Of a stretch of 64,000 bases of DNA, positions 11,081 to 19,068 are shown piece by piece. Under the pieces are notes generated by a model. It did no database searches. It saw only the letters and a list, made by a program, of their open reading frames with translations, and was not told the origin of the DNA. The stretch spans positions 7,806,501 to 7,870,500 of the forward strand of contig NZ_CP029194.1 in assembly GCF_008642375.1 (NCBI RefSeq), written 5' to 3'. How positions within the stretch are numbered: the stretch's first letter is position 1; every line of letters starts with the position of its first letter. A program made the translations under genes and the position numbers. The DNA comes from Streptomyces venezuelae (lineage in GTDB: Bacteria; Actinomycetota; Actinomycetes; Streptomycetales; Streptomycetaceae).

Positions 11081-11326
11081 CTACCCGCTCCACCCCCACA
11101 CGCTCGCCGGTGAGGCCCGCAGCGAGGAGACGAGGCGCAACAGCCGGTCCTCGTTCCCCGAGAGCCCCGCCGCGCGCAGCGCCTCGTCGGCCTCCGCCAT
11201 CGGATGGGTGAGCATCACCCCGGCGTACGGCGCGAGCTGCGGATCGGTCAGCACGGCCTGGGTGGACTCCAGCAGCCGCAGGTACGCCTGGGCCGCGGCG
11301 CGCTCGGTGGCGGTCATCGTGATCAT
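11081..11326 (-). CDS. small conserved actinobacterial protein of unknown function
   Basis: Protein of 81 aa (MITMTATERAAAQAYLRLL...), with no signal peptide or membrane segment and predicted largely helical. ATG 11326 follows a GAGAGGGAG site; the open frame upstream of it is a low-complexity shadow. It converges with the P450 gene (19 bases apart). I recognise no domain. It is a plausible gene from codon usage and its ribosome-binding site. Confidence 0.6.
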   Translation of the reverse strand: MITMTATERAAAQAYLRLLESTQAVLTDPQLAPYAGVMLTHPMAEADEALRAAGLSGNEDRLLRLVSSLRASPASVWGWSG

Positions 11327-11409
11327 GTCGGGCTCCCTCTCGACAGGTCTACGCCCACCACCTTCTCGCACGGGTCTGACAACGGGGGTCAGGGCCTGTC
11401 CGGAGCCCC

Positions 11410-11883
11410 CTATGGTGCGCCCAGATGCGCCCTCAGCCGTTCCAGGAAGACCCGCTGTCCGGCGACGAGCAGCGGGTCGGCCTCCTCCGGGGTGAACCAG
11501 CCGACCCGGTCGATCTCCGGGAACTCCTGGTGGACGCCGGACCGGGGCGGCCACTCCATGGTGAAGGTGCCGGGCACCACCGCCCCCGGGTCGAGTTCAC
11601 CCTCGACCGCCCAGACCGTGACGAGCTTCCCGCTGTGCTGCCGGGCCTCCCCGAGGTCGATCCACGCGCCCTCTGGCGCCGGGAGCCCCAGTTCCTCCAG
11701 GAACTCCCGTCGCGCCGCCACCTCGGGAGCCTCGTCCGGCTCGTACTCCCCTTTGGGGATCGACCAGGCCGCCTGCTCCCGGGAGGCCCAGAAGGGCCCG
11801 CCCATGTGGCCGATGAGGACTTCGACGCCCCTGCCCGCCGTGTGACGGAAGACCAGGAGACCCGCGCTGCGTTTGTCCGGCAT
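11410..11883 (-). CDS. Nudix hydrolase
   Basis: Cytoplasmic pyrophosphohydrolase of 157 aa. The complete Nudix box GEYEPDEAPEVAARREF followed by LEELG (about residues 46-67) matches G-x5-E-x7-REUxEE, including the metal-binding Glu residues. The N-terminal SAGLLVFRH and IPKGEY pattern resembles predicted NTP pyrophosphohydrolases that act on dinucleoside polyphosphates or damaged nucleotides. Substrate not determinable. It is preceded on the same strand by the redox operon, 24 bases away, and may be co-transcribed with it. Confidence 0.88.
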   Translation of the reverse strand: MPDKRSAGLLVFRHTAGRGVEVLIGHMGGPFWASREQAAWSIPKGEYEPDEAPEVAARREFLEELGLPAPEGAWIDLGEARQHSGKLVTVWAVEGELDPGAVVPGTFTMEWPPRSGVHQEFPEIDRVGWFTPEEADPLLVAGQRVFLERLRAHLGAP

Positions 11884-11907
11884 GCACCCCAGTCTGGCCG
11901 ATGGTCC

Positions 11908-13137
11908 CTACGGTGCGTACTCCTCCGTGCCGACGATCACCGGGCCGCCCGCCGGATCCACGCCGCTCGTCCACTCCGGCCCCAGCCGCACCGAACGCCA
12001 GGGCGCCTGCTCCCCGCGCAACCGCTCCCGCCGCAGCGGCGAGCCGTCCTGGGTGACGGTCAGGAGCGGTCGTACGAGCCGCCGGTCCGGCCGTACGAGC
12101 AAGGGGACGGCGGGCGCGGGACCGAGGAGCCCCGGTGTCACCCACCGCAAGGGCCCCGCCGTCAGCACCGGCACGCCGGCGGCCGGGCAGGCCCGCCCGG
12201 CGAGCAGGCCGAGGACGGAGCCGGCGGCCGCGCGGCCCTCGGCGGCGGCCACCTGCGCCGGCTCCACCCCGCGCAGGAGGTTGCCGGCGGCGAAGACCCC
12301 CGGCTCGGCCGTGCGGTAGGCACTGTCCGTGACGGGCCCCCGGGTCCCCGGCGCGGGTGCGAGACCGCGGGCCCGGGCCAGCTCGTGGTCGGGGATCCAG
12401 TCCCCGGTGAACACCACCGTGTCGCAGCGCAGCACGGACGTCCGCCCGTCCCGCCCCCGGACCGCGACCCCGGTCAGCCGCCCCCGCCCCAGCAGCTCGA
12501 CCACCGACGTCCGCGTGAGGACGGGTACGGCTCCGAACCCCTGAGCCGTGCGCGGGAGTTCGGTCATGACCGCGGCCACCTCCACGCCGGCCGCGCGGAG
12601 CGCCCCCACCGCGTGCCGGGCCACCGGCTCGCCGCCGACGACCACCGCCCGCCTGCCGATGCGCTCGCGCAGGACCCCGCGCTCGCCTTCGAACGTCCCT
12701 GCCGTCCGCAGGAGTTCGCCCGTCGTCAGCACTCCGGCCGGCCGTGTGCCCGGTACGAGCCGGGCGCTGCGCGGACGTTCGCGCGCGCCCGTGGCGAGGA
12801 CCACGGCGTGCGCCCGGATCCGTTCGAGCCCGGTCGGCGCGGTGACGTCCAGGGTGAGCGGTCCGGCCCAGCCGGTGGCGGACACCCCGGTTCTGACGAC
12901 GGCGCCGGAGCGGAGCGCCGCCCGGAGCGCGAGGCGCGCGTACGCCGGACCGTCCAGCGGCCGTCCCCGGCGGTCCGCGCCGAACCCCGGGTGCCCGCAG
13001 TACCGGGGCACACCCCCGGCCGCGCGCTCCCGCTCCAGCACCTCGACCCGCCCCGCGCCCGCCGCCGCGAGCCGCGCCGCTGCGGCGAGCCCGGCGGGCC
13101 CCGCGCCCACGACCAGCACGTCGACCACGCGGTTCAC
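11908..13137 (-). CDS. FAD/NAD-dependent oxidoreductase, third gene of the FGGY-dehydrogenase operon
   Basis: Flavoprotein of 409 aa. The FAD motif VLVVGAGPAGLAAAARL is at residues 7-23, ATGARERPR near 120, an internal NAD-type motif VVVGG in the middle, and the C-terminal FAD-contact motif EPGVFAAGNLLRGVEP near 295. This layout resembles the HcnB/SoxA-like partners of GlpA-type dehydrogenases. GTG 13137 overlaps the preceding stop by 4 bases (GTGA), so translation is probably coupled. It most likely passes electrons with the upstream Fe-S dehydrogenase in oxidation of a phosphorylated or free polyol; the exact acceptor is unknown. Confidence 0.75.
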   Translation of the reverse strand: MNRVVDVLVVGAGPAGLAAAARLAAAGAGRVEVLERERAAGGVPRYCGHPGFGADRRGRPLDGPAYARLALRAALRSGAVVRTGVSATGWAGPLTLDVTAPTGLERIRAHAVVLATGARERPRSARLVPGTRPAGVLTTGELLRTAGTFEGERGVLRERIGRRAVVVGGEPVARHAVGALRAAGVEVAAVMTELPRTAQGFGAVPVLTRTSVVELLGRGRLTGVAVRGRDGRTSVLRCDTVVFTGDWIPDHELARARGLAPAPGTRGPVTDSAYRTAEPGVFAAGNLLRGVEPAQVAAAEGRAAAGSVLGLLAGRACPAAGVPVLTAGPLRWVTPGLLGPAPAVPLLVRPDRRLVRPLLTVTQDGSPLRRERLRGEQAPWRSVRLGPEWTSGVDPAGGPVIVGTEEYAP

Positions 13138-14552
13138 CGGGCCCCCTTCCCGTACGACTCGCTCAACGCCCTTACCTCCGCGCCGCAGAAGTGCCCCTGG
13201 CACCGTCCGCCCCGGGCACGCGTCCGGCGCCGCAGCCCGTCCGGCCCCGCCGGGGGGATCTCCGACGCGTAGGCGGCCCGGATCTCCCCGCGCGTCACGC
13301 GCTCGCAGTGGCAGACGATCATCCCGAACTCCGGGTCCCGCGCGATCAGTTCGGCGTCGCGGTACGGGCGGCGGAAGGCCTCTCCGAGATTGGGCATACG
13401 GACCGGGGCGAGCGGACGCTCCGGCCCGGGGTCGAGACCGCAGTCGGCGAGGAGCCCCAGCACGTGCTCGGCGAGCGCCAGGGAGGCGGAGAGCCCGGTG
13501 GAGCGGATCCCGCCCACCGTGACGTACCGCAGCGCGGGGTGGGCCGTGCACCGGTAGTCCTCCTGTCCCGTGGCGGCCCGCAGCCCCGCGTAGACCGCGG
13601 TGACCTCCTCGTCGAGCAGCGCGGGCACGATCCGGCCGCCCTGTTCGCGGAGCCCGGCCAGTCCCTCGGCCGTCGTGCCGGTGGCGGTCTTGTCGTCGAG
13701 GTCCTCGGCGGTGGGCCCGAGCATGACGTTCCCGTACACCGTGGGCGAGACGAGCACCCCCTTGCCGAGCGGCCCGGGCACGGGAAGGAGGATGTGCCGG
13801 ACCAGGTCGCGGGCGAACTTGTCGAAGACGAGCAGCTGGCCCCGGCGGGGGGTGACGGTGAAGTCGCGGCGGTCCAGGAGCGCGTCGAAGGCATCCGCGT
13901 GGAGCCCGCAGGCATTCACCAGGTGGCGGGTCCGCAGCGCCCCGCGCCGCGTGACGAGCCGGTGCCACGGATCGCCCGTGCGGACCTTCTCCACCCGGCA
14001 GTCGAGATGCAGGTCGACCCCGGAGCGTACGGCCTGCGTCGCATACGCGAGGGTCGTCGTCCACGGGCAGATCACCGACTCGCCGGGAACGGCGAGCCCG
14101 GCCAGTGCGCCCGGCCCCAAGTGCGGTTCCCGGGCGCGCAGTTCGTCGGCCGAGAGCAGCCGGGTGGCGAGGTGGCCGTTGCGTTCCGCCTTCTCCGCGA
14201 GGCGGGGGAGCGCGGCCCGCTGCTGCTCGTCCCAGGCGACGAGCAGCGCGCCGAGCGGCTCGACGGGAATGCCCGCCTCGCTCGCGAACGCGCCGAGCAG
14301 CCGATGGCCCTCGCGGACCATCCGCGCTTCGAGCGTGCCCGGAGCGGCGTCGAAACCGGTGTGCAGAATGGCGGTGTTGGCCTTCGACGTACCGTCACCG
14401 ACGTCGCTCGCGGCCTCCACGAGCGCGACCCGCAGCGGGTGGCGGGCGAGAGCGCGCGCGATGGCACAGCCGACGACTCCCGCGCCGACGACCACGACGT
14501 CGTACTCGGCCTCGGGCCCGGTGGGCAACGGGCCGGTACGGGTGACGGTCAC
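13134..14552 (-). CDS. GlpA-type FAD-dependent glycerol-3-phosphate dehydrogenase with BFD-like [2Fe-2S] domain
   Basis: Flavoprotein of 472 aa. The DAO-type FAD motif VVVVGAGVVGCAIARALA starts at about residue 19, and TSKANTAILHTGFDA follows, as in glycerol-3-phosphate dehydrogenases. The C-terminus has four cysteines, IVCHC (414, 416) and GRCQGHFC (451, 456), the ligand pattern of BFD-like [2Fe-2S] domains in anaerobic GlpA. It probably oxidises glycerol-3-phosphate or a related product of the upstream kinase to a ketone. GTG 14552 overlaps the kinase stop (GTGA). No GlpC membrane anchor is nearby, so the electron route to the membrane is not evident. Confidence 0.82.
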   Translation of the reverse strand: MTVTRTGPLPTGPEAEYDVVVVGAGVVGCAIARALARHPLRVALVEAASDVGDGTSKANTAILHTGFDAAPGTLEARMVREGHRLLGAFASEAGIPVEPLGALLVAWDEQQRAALPRLAEKAERNGHLATRLLSADELRAREPHLGPGALAGLAVPGESVICPWTTTLAYATQAVRSGVDLHLDCRVEKVRTGDPWHRLVTRRGALRTRHLVNACGLHADAFDALLDRRDFTVTPRRGQLLVFDKFARDLVRHILLPVPGPLGKGVLVSPTVYGNVMLGPTAEDLDDKTATGTTAEGLAGLREQGGRIVPALLDEEVTAVYAGLRAATGQEDYRCTAHPALRYVTVGGIRSTGLSASLALAEHVLGLLADCGLDPGPERPLAPVRMPNLGEAFRRPYRDAELIARDPEFGMIVCHCERVTRGEIRAAYASEIPPAGPDGLRRRTRARGGRCQGHFCGAEVRALSESYGKGAR

Positions 14553-16045
14553 GCGGCGCTCCCCGCGCCTGCGGCGTCACCCGCGCCCGCGGCACCGCCT
14601 GCCCCCGCCCCGCCGCGGTCGAGCAGCGACGACACCTCCGCGCGGAACGCGGCCAGGCGTGCGGCGGCCTCGTCGGTGCCGATGCGGGGTTCGTAGACGG
14701 CCGAGGGCTTCCACTCCGGCACCGCCTCGCGGAGCGCGAGCCCCGGGTGGAGGCCGAGGCGGGCCACCGCGCCCACCCCGAGGGCCGTGGCATCGGGCGA
14801 CGACGCCACTTCGACGGGGAGTTGCAGCAGATCGGCCTGGGTCTGCATGAGCAGTGCCGACCGGGTCAGGCCCCCGTCCGCGCGCAGCGAGGTCAGTGGC
14901 GCTCCCCGGTCGGCGGCGACCGCCGAGGCGAGCTCCACCACCTGGGCGGCGATGCCCTCGCACAGCGCGCGCACCAGATGGCCGGGGGAGGTGTCCAGGC
15001 CGAGGCCGGTCAGCGAGCCGCGCACGTCCCCCCGCCACCACGGCGCGGCGAGGCCGGCCAGTGCGGGCACGAACGTGACCCCGCCGGTGTCCGGAACACT
15101 TCCGCCGACCGTGTCGATCTCCCCGGCCCCGGCGAGGACGCCCAGGTCGGTCAGCCAGCGGACGGCCGAGGCCACCGTGTACACCTGGCCGTCCAGGCAG
15201 TGCTCGACGCGTCCGCCCAGCCGCCAGGCGACACAGCTCACCAGGCCCGAAGTGCCGCGCCGGGGCTCGGGACCGGTCCGCGCGAGGAGGAAGGCGCCCG
15301 TACCGTACGTGCACTTGGCGGCGGAGGGCTCGCCCGCGCTCTGCGCGAGCAGCGCGGCCTGCTGGTCGACCAGGAGGCCGGTCAGCGGCAGCGGCGGGCC
15401 GAAGGCCGTCGTGGTGCCGACCGGGGTGTCGCAGTCCACCACCCGGGGCAGTCGCTCGCCGCCCAGGCCGTACAGGTCGAGGGCCGTCTCCGACCACGCG
15501 ACCGTGTCCGGATCGAGCAGCCCGGTACGTCCGGCGGTGGCCGCGTCGGTGACGAAGGCGCCCGTCAGCCGGTGGACGAGCCAGGCGTCGCTGGTGGTGA
15601 CCACCCCGGCGCCGGTGGCGCGACGGCGGATCCAGGCCATCTTGGGCGCGGCGAAGTAAGGGTCCACGGGCAGACCGGTCAGCCGGTGCAACAGCTCGGC
15701 GTGGTCGGCGAGTCCGTCGCAGACGGAGGCGGCCCTGCGGTCCTGCCAGACCAGCGCGTCCGTCAGAGGATCGCCCGTGGCCGGGTCCCACGCGAGCACC
15801 GTCTCGCCCTGGTTGGCGAGCCCCACGGCCGTGACCGGGGTGCCGGCCTCGGCCAGCGCCGCCCGCCCGGCCGCGACGACGGAGCCGTACAGCTCACGGG
15901 GGTCGACCTCGACGAGGCCGCCCGGGAGGTAGCGGGGCCGGACCGGAGCCGTGCCGGTGCCGATCACCCCGCGCTCCGGGCAGACGACGAGTGCCTTGGT
16001 TCCCGACGTTCCCTGGTCCACGGCCAGTACCGGACCGCCCGTCAT
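14549..16045 (-). CDS. FGGY-family carbohydrate (glycerol/xylulose-type) kinase
   Basis: ATP-dependent sugar or polyol kinase of 498 aa. The phosphate-1 motif VLAVDQGTSGTKALV is at residues 6-20, and the C-terminal FGGY region has SLRADGGLTRSALLMQ near 385-400. Both halves of the ribonuclease H-like fold are complete. With the overlapping GlpA-type dehydrogenase downstream, glycerol or a C3-C5 polyol is the likely substrate (inference). ATG 16045 was chosen because homology begins there; a longer frame runs through the promoter. An inverted repeat at 16073-16090 lies 28 bases upstream. Confidence 0.82.
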   Translation of the reverse strand: MTGGPVLAVDQGTSGTKALVVCPERGVIGTGTAPVRPRYLPGGLVEVDPRELYGSVVAAGRAALAEAGTPVTAVGLANQGETVLAWDPATGDPLTDALVWQDRRAASVCDGLADHAELLHRLTGLPVDPYFAAPKMAWIRRRATGAGVVTTSDAWLVHRLTGAFVTDAATAGRTGLLDPDTVAWSETALDLYGLGGERLPRVVDCDTPVGTTTAFGPPLPLTGLLVDQQAALLAQSAGEPSAAKCTYGTGAFLLARTGPEPRRGTSGLVSCVAWRLGGRVEHCLDGQVYTVASAVRWLTDLGVLAGAGEIDTVGGSVPDTGGVTFVPALAGLAAPWWRGDVRGSLTGLGLDTSPGHLVRALCEGIAAQVVELASAVAADRGAPLTSLRADGGLTRSALLMQTQADLLQLPVEVASSPDATALGVGAVARLGLHPGLALREAVPEWKPSAVYEPRIGTDEAAARLAAFRAEVSSLLDRGGAGAGGAAGAGDAAGAGSAA

Positions 16046-16072
16046 CCCACTGCCCCCGTCGCCGGATCGGAA

Positions 16073-16090
16073 GGTGATCGTCCGATCACC
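16073..16090. promoter_or_regulatory. operator-like perfect inverted repeat upstream of the FGGY operon
   Basis: GGTGATCG and CGATCACC are separated by TC, a perfect 8-bp inverted repeat. It sits between the putative -10 box and the kinase start codon, a position suited to repression. A related half-site pair lies at 16253-16265. Confidence 0.6.
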
Positions 16091-16100
16091 GAAAGGGGTC

Positions 16101-16129
16101 AGGTTCCCGCTGCCAGGGGCCCGCGTCAA
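16101..16129 (-). promoter_or_regulatory. putative sigma-70-type promoter of the FGGY operon
   Basis: On the minus strand TTGACG (plus 16124-16129) is followed after 17 bases by GAACCT (plus 16101-16106). Transcription would start near 16094, directly before the inverted repeat. The -10 box is weak. Confidence 0.4.
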
Positions 16130-16319
16130 GTGTCGCCGAACGACACCGTCAGGTCGGTCCCGCCTACCTGACAGTAAGTCAAATCCAGTCGCTGTCTTAA
16201 TAGTTACCGTCACGGAGAAGAGTGGAGTGGTCGCGTCCAGTGCCCTCTATAGTGATCGCCGATCAACGGCAGGAAGGCCGTCGGGGGACTGACCACCCCC
16301 CTCCATCCACCGAGGAAGC
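16130..16319. other. divergent regulatory region between the FGGY operon and the unknown gene
   Basis: Together with the elements at 16073-16129 this gap exceeds 300 bases. It holds a second inverted repeat, GTCAGGT (16148-16154) and ACCTGAC (16166-16172), an AT-rich stretch near 16190-16205, a TATAGT box (16248-16253) and a GAGGAAG ribosome-binding site (16312-16318) for the leader ORF. No gene of its own is seen. Confidence 0.5.
16253..16265. promoter_or_regulatory. second operator-like repeat overlapping a rightward -10 box
   Basis: TGATC and GATCA are separated by GCC. The surrounding GTGATCGCCGATCAAC resembles the FGGY-operon repeat GTGATCGTCCGATCACC. It directly adjoins the TATAGT box at 16248-16253, so one regulator could control both directions. 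Confidence 0.4.
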
Positions 16320-16349
16320 ATGTCATCCACACCTGGCCCCACCCCCTGA
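16320..16349 (+). CDS. 9-residue leader ORF coupled to the downstream gene
   Basis: ATG 16320 follows GAGGAAG at 16312-16318 and encodes MSSTPGPTP, then a TGA whose last base is the A of the downstream ATG at 16349 (TGATG). The downstream ATG has no ribosome-binding site of its own. Translation of the main gene therefore probably depends on this leader; alternatively, a frameshift separates the true N-terminus from the rest of the protein. Confidence 0.45.
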   Translation: MSSTPGPTP

Positions 16350-17323
16350 TGGCCGCACAGGGTTTCCGGCCCGTCTACCACCCCGCGGGACACGACCACG
16401 CCCTGCGCAACGCCGTCCAGGACCTGCGCACCGGCCGTTGGGTGGCCATGGCCCGCCTGCTCGACGAGACCTCGGGATGGGATGCCTGGACCCGGCGCAC
16501 CCAGGTCCTCGCCGCCGTCGCCGCGGGCACCGACGTCGTCCACGCCTGGCGCACCGAACAGCCCGGCAGCATCCCCGCCACGGTGATGCACAGCCGCGTC
16601 GCCGTCGAGCGGGCCGTCCGTGCCCACCGAGCCGGCCACGCCCGCACACGCGAACTCTGGCAGGAGGCCTGGACCGGGTGCCGCGAGGCCGCCGAACTGG
16701 CCCCCGCCGACCCCGTGCCCTGGATCGGCCTCCTCGCCCTCGCCGCCCTCGACGGCCGCCAGCGCATGGCCGAGCACCGGCTCTCCCCGCCGGCCCCCAT
16801 GCTGGCCCCCGGTCCCTGGGGACTGCTCGCCGAGGCGGACAAGCGCGACCCGCACAACCGCGAAGCGCACCACCGCATGCTCCAGTTCGTCTACGCCCGC
16901 AGCCCCGGACCGCTCTCCGAGGCCGTCAACTACGCCCAGTGGGCCGCCACTTCCGCACCCGTCGGCTCCGCCCTGCACGCCTTGCCGCTCTATGTGCGGG
17001 TCGAGCGCTACCGGCGCGAGCGCGGCCACGAACGCGCCCTGGACCTCCACTGGGTCGCCGAGGACGCCGTACGCGACGCCGAGCGCGCCCTGGACTCCTG
17101 GTTCCTCTTCTGCGCCACCGAAGAGGCCTCTCTGCTCGACCTGAACCACCTGGCACACGCCCTCTACGGAGCCCTCCGCTTCGACGACGCGGCCCGGGTC
17201 TTCACAGCGCTCGGCCCGTACTACGTGACGCTGCCGTGGGCCTACCGCACGGCCCGGCCGGACGACCGGGCCCTGGCGGAGGAGGTCTTCGTGCGCGCCA
17301 GAACCCGCTGCCTCACCGGCTGA
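16349..17323 (+). CDS. conserved hypothetical protein with TPR-like helices
   Basis: Protein of 324 aa, cytoplasmic, with no signal peptide or membrane segment. It begins MAAQGFRPVYHPAGHDHALR and consists of repeated Ala/Leu-rich helices (for example LWQEAWTGCREAAELAPADPVP and LNHLAHALYGALRFDDAARVF) reminiscent of tetratricopeptide folds. I do not recognise a named family beyond a conserved Streptomyces protein. Its start ATG overlaps the stop of a 9-residue leader ORF. It precedes the APC permease on the same strand by 67 bases and may share a transcript. The function cannot be stated. Confidence 0.65.
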   Translation: MAAQGFRPVYHPAGHDHALRNAVQDLRTGRWVAMARLLDETSGWDAWTRRTQVLAAVAAGTDVVHAWRTEQPGSIPATVMHSRVAVERAVRAHRAGHARTRELWQEAWTGCREAAELAPADPVPWIGLLALAALDGRQRMAEHRLSPPAPMLAPGPWGLLAEADKRDPHNREAHHRMLQFVYARSPGPLSEAVNYAQWAATSAPVGSALHALPLYVRVERYRRERGHERALDLHWVAEDAVRDAERALDSWFLFCATEEASLLDLNHLAHALYGALRFDDAARVFTALGPYYVTLPWAYRTARPDDRALAEEVFVRARTRCLTG

Positions 17324-17390
17324 GGCGCACTGAGGGCCCCCGCGCCCAGTCTTTGCCCCCGCTCACCGCTCGCTCCCCCCGGAGGTCCCC

Positions 17391-18923
17391 ATGTCCCGCA
17401 CCGCAGCCCCGACCGACGCGATACGCAAGCCACCCCCCGCCCAGGACGAGGAGGCGCGGCTCAGAGAGCTCGGCTACCAGCCGGTCCTGGCCCGCCGCAT
17501 GGGCGGCTTCGGCAACTTCGCGATCAGCTTCTCCGTCATCTCGGTCCTCTCCGGCTGCATGACGCTGTACGGCTTCGGCATGGGCACGGGCGGCCCCGCC
17601 GTCATGCTCTGGGGCTGGGCCGGCGTCGGCCTCTTCGTCCTGTGCGTGGGCCTCGCCCTCGCCGAGGTGACCAGCGCCTACCCCACGTCCGGAGCGCTCT
17701 ACTACATGGCGGACCGGCTCGGCGGGCGCCGCTGGGGCTGGTACACCGGCTGGCTGAACCTCCTGGGCCTGGTCGGGGCCATCGCCGGCATCGACTACGG
17801 GGCGGCCCTCTTCACCGGGGCCTTCCTCAACCTCCAGTGGGGATTCGTCCCCACCGCGGGCTCCACCTTCCTCATCTTCCTGGCGATCCTCCTCCTGCAC
17901 GCCGTCCTGAACCTCTTCGGCGTCCGCCTCGTCAGCGTCCTCAACTCGATCAGCGTCTGGTGGCACCTCGCGGGCGTCGCGCTCATCGTCGGCGCGCTCG
18001 CCTTCATCCCCGACCGCCACCAGTCCGCCGGGTTCGTCTTCACCGAGTTCGTGAACGACACCGGCTGGGCCAACCCCTTCTACGTCGCGGCGATCGGCCT
18101 GCTCCTCGCCCAGTACACCTTCTCCGGCTACGACGCCTCGGCCCATCTCTCCGAGGAGACCTCCAACGCCTCCGTCGCCGCCGCCAAGGGCATCGTGCGG
18201 GCCATCTGGGTCTCCTGGATCGCCGGCTTCGCCCTCCTGGCCGGACTGAGCTTCGCCATCCAGGACTACGCGGCCGCGCAGAACTCCGCGACAGGAGTCC
18301 CGCCCGCCCAGATCCTCCTGGACGCACTCGGCTCGGGAGGCGCCACCGCCCTCCTGCTCGTGGTGATCGTCGCCCAGCTCTTCTGCGGCAACGCCGAGGT
18401 CGCCGCCGCGAGCCGCATGGTCTTCGCCTTCAGCCGCGACAACGCCCTTCCCGGCTCCGCGATCTGGCGGAAGGTCAGCACCCGTACGCAGACCCCGGTC
18501 CCGGCCGTCTGGCTGGCCGTCGCCGTGGCGGCGCTGCTCGCCGCCCCCGCCCTGTACTCCGCCACCGCCTACGGCGCGGTCACCGCGATCAACGTCATCG
18601 GCATCACCCCCGCCTACGCCATCCCGATCTACCTCCGCCTGCGCGCCGGGAAGCGCTTCACCCCCGGGCCGTGGAGCCTGGGCCGCTGGAGCAAGCCGAT
18701 CGGCTGGACCGCCGTCGTGTGGGTGGCCCTGGTGACCGTCCTCTACTGCCTGCCGCAGAAGTCCCCGGTGACGGTCGACACCATGAACTACGCCGTGATC
18801 GCGCTCGCCGTCGTCCTGGTCCTGGCCAGCATCTGGTGGTACGTGGCCCGCCGCTCGTACGGCACCCCGACGACGTACGGAACGGCCCGCGAGGAAGCGG
18901 ACATCTCCGAGGGAATCGTCTAG
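17391..18923 (+). CDS. APC-family amino acid permease (GABA/choline-type)
   Basis: Integral membrane transporter of 510 aa with about twelve hydrophobic segments. The N-terminal amphipathic stretch LRELGYQPVLARRMGGFGNFA and the SAYPTSGALYYM motif near residue 100 are typical of the bacterial GABA/amino-acid/choline permease branch of APC transporters. ATG 17391 follows CGGAGG. It is probably a proton-coupled importer of an amino acid or amine; the substrate is unknown. A strong hairpin lies 21 bases after the stop, and the gene upstream is the unknown TPR-like protein. Confidence 0.85.
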   Translation: MSRTAAPTDAIRKPPPAQDEEARLRELGYQPVLARRMGGFGNFAISFSVISVLSGCMTLYGFGMGTGGPAVMLWGWAGVGLFVLCVGLALAEVTSAYPTSGALYYMADRLGGRRWGWYTGWLNLLGLVGAIAGIDYGAALFTGAFLNLQWGFVPTAGSTFLIFLAILLLHAVLNLFGVRLVSVLNSISVWWHLAGVALIVGALAFIPDRHQSAGFVFTEFVNDTGWANPFYVAAIGLLLAQYTFSGYDASAHLSEETSNASVAAAKGIVRAIWVSWIAGFALLAGLSFAIQDYAAAQNSATGVPPAQILLDALGSGGATALLLVVIVAQLFCGNAEVAAASRMVFAFSRDNALPGSAIWRKVSTRTQTPVPAVWLAVAVAALLAAPALYSATAYGAVTAINVIGITPAYAIPIYLRLRAGKRFTPGPWSLGRWSKPIGWTAVVWVALVTVLYCLPQKSPVTVDTMNYAVIALAVVLVLASIWWYVARRSYGTPTTYGTAREEADISEGIV

Positions 18924-18944
18924 GCCCTGCCAGGCCCCTGCCGC

Positions 18945-18983
18945 CACCGTGAACACCCGCACACCCGGCGGGGGTTCACGGTG
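18945..18983. terminator. long hairpin terminator after the permease gene
   Basis: CACCGTGAAC (18945-18954) plus CCCGC pairs with GCGGG plus GTTCACGGTG (18974-18983), giving a 16-position stem with one A-G mismatch and a 7-base loop. The T-less GC-rich form is normal for Streptomyces. Confidence 0.7.
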
Positions 18984-19068
18984 CATCCGGTGTTCACGCC
19001 GGGGCCCCCGGGGCTCCACCCTCCGTCCGTAGCGTCTCGCCCGTCCGTCCACGCTACCGAGGAGTACC

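Noticed and set aside
18974..19000. Canonical PHO box upstream of the phytase
   Set aside because: The GTTCACG copies are 18 bases apart, not 11, so a standard box is not claimed; kept only as a finding.
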